Part shown: positions 8,417-15,590 of the stretch, piece after piece
Position numbering within the stretch: the first letter of the stretch is position 1
Layout: every line of letters starts with the position of its first letter
NCBI RefSeq assembly: GCF_010548305.1
Contig: NZ_JAAGLV010000014.1
Location: 62,001-126,000, forward strand
Direction of reading: 5' to 3'
Origin: Streptomyces sp. SID13031
GTDB taxonomy: Bacteria; Actinomycetota; Actinomycetes; Propionibacteriales; Kribbellaceae
DNA length: 64,000 nt
The notes under the pieces: model-generated
Databases searched by the model: none
Told to the model about the DNA's origin: nothing
The model's input: only the letters and a program-made list of their open reading frames with translations
Position numbers and translations under genes: made by a program

Positions 8417-9589
8417 CTAGAGCCTGATGATGCGTGCGATCGGTGTCCTGGCCGCGCGGACTGCCGGGTAGAGCCCGCCCAGCAGGGCCGCGACCGAACT
8501 CGCCGAGACGCCGATGAGGACAGCTGCGGCAGAGACCTTGACCCCACCGAGGGAGCTGTCCGCCTGGAAGGCGCCGACCACCGTGGGCAGCAGGAGGATC
8601 GCACCCAGTGTCGCGGCCAGCGAACCGAGCAGGGCCACCACTTGGGACTCCAGCAGCATGATCAGCAGGACGTCCTTCAACGAGGCGCCGAGCGCCCGGC
8701 GAAGGGAGAGTTCGTCGGCGCGTTCCCGGGCCGTTGCCAGGCCGATGTTCAGGATGCCGAGGCAGCCCACCATCAGGCTGAGGGCGGCGATACCGAGGAA
8801 GATCCGGCGCAGGATCGCCAGCTGGCCGGCGAACGAATCGAGGCGATCCACTCGGGTGACGTCACCGATCCGGGGCGTAAGGCCCGTGGGCTCCGACAGC
8901 TCGACCACCCGTCGCCGGAGGCCGTCCGGATCGACAACCCCGCCGCTGACCAGGACGCCGGCCGAGCCACTCTCATAGGCGAGTCGCTGCCAGTAGGCGT
9001 TGCCCGACAGGTCCACATAGGCGTGGGGTTGAGAGCTGCCGTCATGGACGACCCCGACCACGACCACGGCCACCCGCTGGTAGCCGTCGCCGAAAGCCAT
9101 CGAGGCCGGCCCCGCGGGCCAGCCCTGCGCTCCCCAGCCCGCGCGGTTCAGCACCACCTGGGGCGCCAGGCGTGGCGATCCGAACCAGCTCCCCCGGATC
9201 AGGGGGAAGGGTTTGATGGCGATCAGGTCGGGCTCCACGACGGACACTGCCAGCTCGCCTCCCGTCTGGCCGGTCGTACCGATCATGAACTGCGGCTGCT
9301 CGACGACCAGCGTTGTCCTGGTGGTCGGCCCCGCTGCACGCCGGACGACGTCCCGGACCTGTTGGGCCGTCGCCACGGCGTCTGGGCCATCGCCCTTCAC
9401 CGCGACCTGGACCGTGACGCCCGGCCCGCTCTCCAGGATCGAGTCGCGCACCACCTCCTGCGCCATGAAGTCGCCACCGCCCTGGATCAGGACGATGGCC
9501 AGTACGCCGACGAAGAGGCTGACCGAGGTCAGTGCGCTGCGCAACGGGCGGCGCCGGACCCCTTGCCAGGCGACCAGCAGGGCCGCCAT
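8417..9589 (-). CDS. MacB/FtsX-type ABC transporter permease
   Basis: About 390 residues. An N-terminal cytoplasmic segment and transmembrane helix (about 15-40) is followed by a large extracytoplasmic domain (about 45-265). Three C-terminal helices form the FtsX domain with the MacB-type signature ARERADELSLRRALGAS. Such four-helix permeases do mechanotransmission rather than channel transport. They drive export of peptides or lipoproteins or activate cell-wall enzymes. ATG at 9589 overlaps the ATPase stop by one base (a GTG one codon upstream would give GTGA overlap). Last gene of the cassette; it ends 12 bases from the convergent kinase gene. Confidence 0.88.
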   Translation of the reverse strand: MAALLVAWQGVRRRPLRSALTSVSLFVGVLAIVLIQGGGDFMAQEVVRDSILESGPGVTVQVAVKGDGPDAVATAQQVRDVVRRAAGPTTRTTLVVEQPQFMIGTTGQTGGELAVSVVEPDLIAIKPFPLIRGSWFGSPRLAPQVVLNRAGWGAQGWPAGPASMAFGDGYQRVAVVVVGVVHDGSSQPHAYVDLSGNAYWQRLAYESGSAGVLVSGGVVDPDGLRRRVVELSEPTGLTPRIGDVTRVDRLDSFAGQLAILRRIFLGIAALSLMVGCLGILNIGLATARERADELSLRRALGASLKDVLLIMLLESQVVALLGSLAATLGAILLLPTVVGAFQADSSLGGVKVSAAAVLIGVSASSVAALLGGLYPAVRAARTPIARIIRL

Positions 9590-10257
9590 CACGGTGTCAC
9601 CAGGGCGCCGTGATCGAGGGTGAGGATCCGGTCGCAGCCGTTGGCGACCAACTTGTCATGGGTGACGACGACCAGCGCTACGCCGCTCTGCCGGGCCAGC
9701 GCGTGCAACTCGGCCATCACGGCGGCTCCGGTCTCCTCGTCGAGCGACCCGGTTGGCTCGTCGGCGAGGATCACTCGCGGCGCCGAAGCCAGCGCCCGGG
9801 CGATCGCGACCCGCTGCCGCTCGCCTCCTGACAGCTGATCCGGCCGCCGTCCGGCGAGGTCCGCCAGCCGCACCTTGGCCAGCGCCTCCATCGCAACGTC
9901 GCGACGGCGCCGCCGGCGAAGCCCCCGGTGCAGCACCCCCGCCTCGACGTTCTCCCGGACGCTGAGGTGGGGCAGCAGGCAGAAGTTCTGGAACACGAAG
10001 CCGAACAACCGCGCCCGCAGTCTTGCCCGGTCGGCGTCGCCGAGACCGTGGACGCGCACTCCGTCCACCAGATAATGCCCGCCGGACAGTTCGTCGAGCA
10101 GCCCGAGGATCGAGAGCAGGGTGCTCTTCCCGGAACCGGACCGGCCGACGATGGCGACCCGTTCGCCTGGATCGACGGTCAGGGAGACGTCGTGGAGGAG
10201 CACCTGCGAGGCGGCTCCCACGATTTTCCGGGCGGAGGTCAGTTCGAGGACCCGCAT
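9589..10257 (-). CDS. MacB/LolD-type ABC transporter ATPase
   Basis: 222-residue nucleotide-binding subunit. Walker A GRSGSGKST at 38-46, Q-loop FVFQNFCLLP, signature LSGGERQR, Walker B VILADEPTGSLD and H-loop VVTHD are all intact. The ADEPTGSLD form is typical of the MacB/LolD/FtsE group, which works with FtsX-like permeases. Start ATG at 10257, four bases after the stop of the upstream lipoprotein gene; its stop overlaps the permease start. A run of arginines (GLRRRRRRD, about 114-122) is unusual but is not in a motif. Confidence 0.92.
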   Translation of the reverse strand: MRVLELTSARKIVGAASQVLLHDVSLTVDPGERVAIVGRSGSGKSTLLSILGLLDELSGGHYLVDGVRVHGLGDADRARLRARLFGFVFQNFCLLPHLSVRENVEAGVLHRGLRRRRRRDVAMEALAKVRLADLAGRRPDQLSGGERQRVAIARALASAPRVILADEPTGSLDEETGAAVMAELHALARQSGVALVVVTHDKLVANGCDRILTLDHGALVTP

Positions 10258-10261
10258 GGCG

Positions 10262-11056
10262 CTAGCCGCCGGCCAGGTCGGGCGCCGGCAGGCTGACTCG
10301 ATCGCCCTCGGCCAAGCCGGAAAGGATCGCGATCCGGTTTCCGTCGCTGGCCCCGAGGGTGACGCTGCGCAGGCTCGGTTCTCCCTTCGGCCCGAGCAGA
10401 TTGACCGTCCCCTGGGCCGCCGATCCGGCCACCGCCTCGAGTGGCAGCGTCAGCACGTCGCGCTCTTGCGCGGTGACCAGCGCCATCACGGCCGGCATCC
10501 CTTCGAAGACCGGCAGATCCGCCGGTACCAGGCAGGTGACGCGGAGCGGGGCGCCGGAACCTGCTGCCCTGGTCGGAACGGTGCTCAGCAGGGCACACGG
10601 GAACGGCCCTGGTCCGTTGGTGATCTGGGCCTTCGCCGAGATGACGGGGGTGTAGAGGCGGTACAGGGATGCCGGATCGAGTTCGGCGACCATCCCGAAC
10701 CCGGTTGCCCGTACCTCGGCGATCGGGAACCTGGCCGGGACGCGTTGCCCGGGCGTGACGAGCATCTTGGTGATCACGGCACCTGCCGGTACGTTCACCG
10801 GCACGACAGAGCCGTCGGCTTTCTTGATCCGAACTGGACCGGAAGACAGCACCACGGTCCCAGCCGCGGCCGACGTCAGTACGCCGGCCGGCGCGGCGGC
10901 CACTGTCGCCTTGAGCGTCACCACGCTCTGGATCGATCCGCGGGCGACCACCGCGGTAGGCGAGCTGCTCGGAGGCCGGCCCGGTGCCGGTGCGGCCTGG
11001 CCACCGCTGCAGCCCGCCAGCCCGAGCACGCAGGCCATGACGAGGACGAGTCTCAT
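10262..11056 (-). CDS. Lipoprotein adaptor-like protein of a MacB cassette
   Basis: 264-residue predicted lipoprotein: signal MRLVLVMACVLGLAGC with lipidated Cys 16, then a Pro/Ser linker. The body has weak HlyD/adaptor character: GSIQSVVTLKATVAAAPAGVLTSAAAGTVV (first 20 quoted region is lipoyl-like), ITKMLVTPGQRVPARFPIAEV, and a C-terminal SLRSVTLGASDGNRIAILSG like the last beta-barrel of periplasmic adaptors. ATG at 11056 is set by the signal peptide. It lies between a second lipoprotein gene and the ABC ATPase gene. In a single-membrane bacterium such an adaptor probably sits on the outer face of the membrane beside the permease ectodomain (inference). No enzymatic motif seen. Confidence 0.75.
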   Translation of the reverse strand: MRLVLVMACVLGLAGCSGGQAAPAPGRPPSSSPTAVVARGSIQSVVTLKATVAAAPAGVLTSAAAGTVVLSSGPVRIKKADGSVVPVNVPAGAVITKMLVTPGQRVPARFPIAEVRATGFGMVAELDPASLYRLYTPVISAKAQITNGPGPFPCALLSTVPTRAAGSGAPLRVTCLVPADLPVFEGMPAVMALVTAQERDVLTLPLEAVAGSAAQGTVNLLGPKGEPSLRSVTLGASDGNRIAILSGLAEGDRVSLPAPDLAGG

Positions 11057-11057
11057 C

Positions 11058-11537
11058 TCAGATCGACTCTTTGTCGCAGTTCTGCTGGAAGTCGTTGGCG
11101 ATCGGCCCCAGGTCGCCCAGCGAGGCACGCCGCAGTACGTCCTCGAAGAAGGTCTTCGATTCCGCCTGGAGCGCGGTGGTGTAGTAGTACGTTTCCCTGA
11201 TCTTCAGGGCCTCGGCCAGCGCACCGCCGGTGGATTTCGTATCGCCGGCCAATGCTTTGCCGACCCAGGAGCAATACCAGCGCCGATCGGCCGCCTGCCG
11301 CCCGAACCCGCGTTGATAGACGACATCGTGGCCATCGTCGGTTTTTGCCATGAATGACTTATCGGCGGGCCACTGCCAGCCGTCCGCCAATTTCAGCGTG
11401 GCGGCCTCGGCCCGATATTCCGAAATCATTTCTGTGACCTTCAGGCCGTCCTGTCCAGCAGTATCTGAATCAGCCGATCCGCCGCATCCGGAAAGCGTCA
11501 GCAGCAACACCAGGACGCACCATTTCGAGTTTCGCAT
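11058..11537 (-). CDS. Small lipoprotein of unknown function
   Basis: 159 residues. Signal MRNSKWCVLVLLLTLSGC with lipobox Cys 18, then a mostly alpha-helical, charged mature part with paired aromatic clusters (DGWQWP, RRWYCSWVG, RETYYYTTA). I recognise no domain. ATG at 11537 has a clear GGAGGGAAG site; the stop is one base before the next lipoprotein start, so the two are cotranscribed. Position directly behind the secreted protein gene and ahead of the adaptor and ABC genes suggests a receptor, immunity or partner protein for the secreted product. That is inference from order only. Confidence 0.7.
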   Translation of the reverse strand: MRNSKWCVLVLLLTLSGCGGSADSDTAGQDGLKVTEMISEYRAEAATLKLADGWQWPADKSFMAKTDDGHDVVYQRGFGRQAADRRWYCSWVGKALAGDTKSTGGALAEALKIRETYYYTTALQAESKTFFEDVLRRASLGDLGPIANDFQQNCDKESI

Positions 11538-11642
11538 CCGTTCTTCCCTCCAGGCATTTTCCGCACCGGCCGGGTCTCCGCCGGGTGGGCTGGACCGGCG
11601 CCGGCCCACCCCACCCGGGGACCCATCACTCAGCACTCAGGC

Positions 11643-12059
11643 TCAGTAGCGCTCCGAGCCGATCAGGTTGTACGGGCTGCAGCCGCCCCCCGGGCACCCG
11701 CTGTTCAGCCGGAACGCGTTGTAGAACTGCCGGCCGTTGCTGACGCTGCTCGCCAGCGTCCGGCGCACGTTGGTCTCGGACTTGGTCCAGCTCTGCGGGC
11801 TGCCGATCAACGCGTAGGACACGCTCAGCAGCTCGAAGTACTGGCCGTTCTTCGGCAACGAGGAGAACGTCACCGAGACCGCTCCGGTGCCCTCCTTGAA
11901 GCGCGCGTTCGACGAGATGTAGAGATCGCCGCTCGCGTAGTTCGTGCCGGTGATGCCGTGGTCGGAGGCCGCATCGGCGACCCCGACGTTCAGGGCGAAC
12001 ACGCCCGCGACCACAGCGCCGGCCGCGACCAGTTTCTTGACGACTCCAGGACGAATCAT
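11643..12059 (-). CDS. Small secreted protein heading the MacB cassette
   Basis: 138 residues. The N-terminus has positively charged residues, a hydrophobic core and an ADA-like signal peptidase site, giving a mature part of about 108 residues. The mature sequence has alternating hydrophobic residues suggesting beta-structure (YFELLSVSYALIG) and a C-terminal Cys pair in SGCPGGGCSPY that could form a tight disulphide. No recognised domain. ATG at 12059 is preceded by GAAGG and GAGG stretches. It is first in a leftward run: secreted protein, lipoprotein, adaptor lipoprotein, ATPase, permease. The layout resembles bacteriocin/lactococcin-972-like loci, but the sequence itself does not show that family. 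Confidence 0.7.
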   Translation of the reverse strand: MIRPGVVKKLVAAGAVVAGVFALNVGVADAASDHGITGTNYASGDLYISSNARFKEGTGAVSVTFSSLPKNGQYFELLSVSYALIGSPQSWTKSETNVRRTLASSVSNGRQFYNAFRLNSGCPGGGCSPYNLIGSERY

Positions 12060-12539
12060 TCTGCCTCACCATTTCCTTCGGACGAGTGGCGAAACCCGGC
12101 CCGGGCGGGACCTTCGAAGGTTTTACCACCCAGTGAATAGAACGGTCACAGAGTGAGTGCTCCCAAGATCCGCTGTCAAGACTTCGACCGGTCATTCACC
12201 GGAACCCGAATTGAACAATCCATGACCGATTCCGGAGAGTTAATCCGAGACGCCCAGAACTCGTATCAATTCACCCCCGAATTTAACGTGAAAACGATTG
12301 ACCGGATTTCCGGCAGCACGAATAGACCCCGGAACGACGCGGGCAGCGTCGGACCGCAGGCGGTGCTACCGCTGTGAATCGGCTCCCCCAGAGTCCGAAA
12401 ACGGACTACGGCGATCGCGGCGGGCTCACCCAGCCCGGCCGGAACCGCAGTCGAAACATACAAGCACCCTGCGCCGGACACAAGCACTTGCCGTAAGCCC
12501 GCAGTCACGCTGAGCATGCAGCTCCGGGGCACCGCCAGT
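12060..12539. other. 480-base non-coding, relatively AT-rich intergenic region
   Basis: Lies between the 3' end of the LuxR gene and the start of the leftward cassette. Bases about 12,130-12,320 are clearly less GC-rich than the surroundings. They hold short repeats such as CCGGT-N5-ACCGG near 12,188-12,202, a plausible operator/promoter zone for the cassette. Short open frames here lack ribosome sites and GC-rich third positions, so I call no gene. Confidence 0.45.
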
Positions 12540-15389
12540 TCATCGCCCGGCCTCGAGCAGATCGGTGCGCGAGCCGGCGTTGAGCTTGCGGAGAACCTTG
12601 GCGACGTGCTGCTCCACCGTGCGCGGTGAGAGGAAGAGGACGTCGGCGATCTCGCGGTTGGTGTGCCCACGGCCGAGCAGCCGGGCGACTTCTTGTTCGC
12701 GGGGTGACAGCTCGGCGCCGTAGCCGCGGCGGCCTCTGCGGGAGGGAGAGGTGACCCCGTGGCTGCGTAGCTCGTGGCGGCAGCGGGCCGCATCCCGGGA
12801 GGCCCCCAGGCGGTCAAAGCTCTCCGCGAGCGCAGTGAAGGCTTCCACTGCCTCAGGCTCCTGGAGCGCGAGCCTGCAGTACACAGCGCGCTCAGCCACC
12901 AGCGCAGCGAAGTACGGTGCCGGCAGAGCTTCGTATTGACGCTCTACCTCTCTATAGAGCTCCGCAGCAGCTAGATAGTCGCCGTCGCTTTCAGCTAGCT
13001 GAGCCCGGCCGCAGTGGAGCGCGACTCGCGCCAGTGGCGCATCCAGCCCGCTCGTGCAGTCGTCCAACTCCCCCAGCAACTTCCGTACTTCGTCGTCGCG
13101 CCCGTCCGCGAGTAGTACGGCGACTGCTGACGGCGTCAACTCCCCTGCCCAGGCCCACACCTGCTTGCGCCGCAGGAGGTCGAGGCCCCGATTCACCGAG
13201 GCAACTGCCGCACCGAGTTCACCACGCATCAGCTGCATCCAGCCGAGCAAGCCGAAGCCGGCCAGCGCTATCTGCGCGATGGCCTCGGGCGGCTGATCAA
13301 TACCGGTCGCCGCAAGGAAGGCCTCCGCCTCGGCCCACTCGCCACGGGCGACCGCCAGAGATGCCAGTACCAGGGACAGCTCACTGGTGAGCGGGAACAG
13401 GTCGCGGTACTCGTCCAGAAGCTGCTCAGCGCGGTCGTCGAGTCCTGCCCATTCACCGGTGAACCAATCCACCCTCGCGCGAGTGGAGCGCGCCGTACTG
13501 ACGACGAACGGTGCACCGCAGTCGGTCGCGAGCTGCAGCCCACTCCACAGCAGATCAATGGCCTTCGTGTAGTGGCCGATGGACATGCAGGCGTCTGCGA
13601 GGTTGCAGTGAGTTCGAGCGAGGTCCCGCTGCTCGGCCCCAGACGCGCCACTCACCGGAAGTCTGGAGATCTCACGCAGTACGGCAGGGTCGCCGGTGTG
13701 CAGCCCGGTCCCGAGCAGGTTGGCCCGGAGGGAGGCGACCAGCACTGGATCGGTTGCCCTGCCCAGGAACTGCTCCGCTCGCTCCGCCCACCGTCTGTTC
13801 TCGTCCAGCGACGCTGCCCCGAGCCAGCACTGAGCCAGCACGGATACCGCCTTGGCCTCCAGATCCGGTCTGGCGTGGAGGTCGGGGATCGCTCGTTCGA
13901 TCTCCCGCCGCCCCTCGGAGATCCCGCCTGCCGCGCGCACCATCATCAGTCCGGCGTAGAGCCGAACCTCACCTCGCACCGCCGGCGACAGCCGCTTGTC
14001 GGTCAGTAGTCGCTGCAGGGTATCCATCGGGTCCTGCTGATCCAGACCCGTGTAGGCCACTTTGCCCAGCTTCGCGGCCATTCTGTCGACGCCTTCGGAG
14101 GTCTGGTCGTGCTCAGCCAACAGCCTCTGGAACAGTCGCGTCGCCGTCGAAGCATCGCCAAGCTCGCTGGCCCGATCAGCTGCGGCCTCACCGTAGCGAC
14201 GCCAATCCTGCGTGCGGCTGGCCAGCCGGCTGTGCTCGGCCAGCTGGAGCAGCGGTAGCGGTGTCGTCCCGGCCAGAGTCTCGGCGATCCGCCTGTGCAG
14301 CGCCTGTCGCTGCGGCCCCGGCAGACTGTCATAGACCGCCTGCCGTCCCAACGCATGGCGGAAGTCGTAGCGACCGTCACCCGAGTCCCGCAGGACTCCC
14401 GCAGCCAGTGCAGAAGTAAGGGCCGCTTCAACGGCTTCCTCGGCAAGACCAGTCACCTGCCCGAGCAAGTCACTCGCTGCTGGAATCCCCAGTGCCGCCG
14501 TGGCGTAGCTAACCTCCCTCGCGGCCTCCTGCAGGCCGGAGAGCCGTTCAGCCATCGCATCCCGCAGCAGAGCCGGTACTTCGACATGCTCGAGCGCCCG
14601 GCGAGCAGTGCTCCCGTCAACGGGCAGAGGCAGCGTCCGGACCGCCTCCTCGATCACTGCGGGGATACCGGCTGTCCGGTCGTACAGCAGCTCGGCCAGG
14701 TCGGTCCCGATCGCGTCGACCCCCAGGATCCCGGCCGACAGCGACCGGACCCCGGCAAGGTCCAGTGGTTGCAGGGTGAGCACAGCGCTCGGCAGCCCCA
14801 CCGGCGGCCGGTACTCCGCTCCGAGTGGCGGACCCGACGTCAGGTCCTCACGCCGGTAGGTCACCACGATCGATAGGTTGTCCGGCGGATCCGTCATCAG
14901 GAACCGCAGCAGCTGACGCGATCCGTCATCCGCCCAGTGGAGGTCCTCCACCACGAGGAGCGCCGGGCCCGCGGCCGCCAGTAGCTCGCGGATGGCCCGG
15001 AACACCTGGTGCCGCTCAGTCGCTGGGTCACCGGCGGGCCAATGCGCGTCGGGGAACCGGTCTGCGAGCTCCGGCAAGAGGGGGCGTAGTACCGAGGTGA
15101 GCGGGCCTAGCGGAGTACCGGAGTGGCGTGGGTAGTTTCTGAGCGCTTCGAGGACCGCGCCGTAGGGGAACGGCTCTCGCAGGGGCTGGCAGTAGCCGAC
15201 CATGAGGTACTTGCCGCTGACCTCGGGCTCACGCAGCAGCTCGTTGACCAGGCGGCTCTTCCCGATCCCTGCCTCGCCCTCGACCAGCGCGACGCCTTGC
15301 CTGGCTGCTGTGGCGGCCAGCAAGCGCAGTTCGTCGGCGCGGCCGACCAGCACTGGCGAACTGGTACGGGTGATCGGTGCTCCAGCCAT
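12540..15389 (-). CDS. Large LuxR-family (LAL) ATP-binding transcriptional regulator
   Basis: 949 residues, the usual LAL size. Residues about 10-270 form a STAND-type AAA domain with P-loop GEAGIGKSR (38-46) and Walker B-like ALLVVEDLHWADDGS. The middle (about 350-850) is a helical tetratricopeptide-like region. The C-terminus (about 880-945) is a LuxR/NarL helix-turn-helix: LSPREQEVARLLGRGHTNREIADVLFLS, with first 20 residues diagnostic. LAL proteins are activators of secondary metabolism, antibiotic or sugar genes triggered by ATP and a ligand. The gene is divergent from the double protease and lies upstream of, but same-strand with, the secreted-protein cassette; either could be its target. 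Confidence 0.9.
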   Translation of the reverse strand: MAGAPITRTSSPVLVGRADELRLLAATAARQGVALVEGEAGIGKSRLVNELLREPEVSGKYLMVGYCQPLREPFPYGAVLEALRNYPRHSGTPLGPLTSVLRPLLPELADRFPDAHWPAGDPATERHQVFRAIRELLAAAGPALLVVEDLHWADDGSRQLLRFLMTDPPDNLSIVVTYRREDLTSGPPLGAEYRPPVGLPSAVLTLQPLDLAGVRSLSAGILGVDAIGTDLAELLYDRTAGIPAVIEEAVRTLPLPVDGSTARRALEHVEVPALLRDAMAERLSGLQEAAREVSYATAALGIPAASDLLGQVTGLAEEAVEAALTSALAAGVLRDSGDGRYDFRHALGRQAVYDSLPGPQRQALHRRIAETLAGTTPLPLLQLAEHSRLASRTQDWRRYGEAAADRASELGDASTATRLFQRLLAEHDQTSEGVDRMAAKLGKVAYTGLDQQDPMDTLQRLLTDKRLSPAVRGEVRLYAGLMMVRAAGGISEGRREIERAIPDLHARPDLEAKAVSVLAQCWLGAASLDENRRWAERAEQFLGRATDPVLVASLRANLLGTGLHTGDPAVLREISRLPVSGASGAEQRDLARTHCNLADACMSIGHYTKAIDLLWSGLQLATDCGAPFVVSTARSTRARVDWFTGEWAGLDDRAEQLLDEYRDLFPLTSELSLVLASLAVARGEWAEAEAFLAATGIDQPPEAIAQIALAGFGLLGWMQLMRGELGAAVASVNRGLDLLRRKQVWAWAGELTPSAVAVLLADGRDDEVRKLLGELDDCTSGLDAPLARVALHCGRAQLAESDGDYLAAAELYREVERQYEALPAPYFAALVAERAVYCRLALQEPEAVEAFTALAESFDRLGASRDAARCRHELRSHGVTSPSRRGRRGYGAELSPREQEVARLLGRGHTNREIADVLFLSPRTVEQHVAKVLRKLNAGSRTDLLEAGR

Positions 15390-15475
15390 CTGCGCTCCCG
15401 TGGATGTGGGGGCGAGCCTACGTCGGCGGCAGCGGTGGGGAAACCGTTTCCGTGTGTCCGGAGTTGCGAATAGTC

Positions 15476-15491
15476 ACGTACCCCTACGTAC
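15476..15491. promoter_or_regulatory. ACGTAC direct repeat in the LuxR / protease divergent gap
   Basis: Two ACGTAC hexamers separated by four bases (15476-15481 and 15486-15491) in the 201-base gap between the LAL regulator and the protease gene. Each hexamer is itself near-palindromic. A regulator site is possible; nothing proves it. Confidence 0.25.
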
Positions 15492-15590
15492 TCATGCCCG
15501 GATTGTTCCGGTCGTGACTCGCCACGACAGTAAGCGGACCGGCCACCCCACCCCCTCCGCCCTGGTGGCCGGGGACCGAACGGAGAGCTC

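Noticed and set aside
12153..12377. Rightward 74-codon open frame in the AT-richer gap
   Set aside because: No ribosome site, third positions not GC-biased like the genome, no recognisable domain, and it occupies the likely promoter zone of the leftward cassette.
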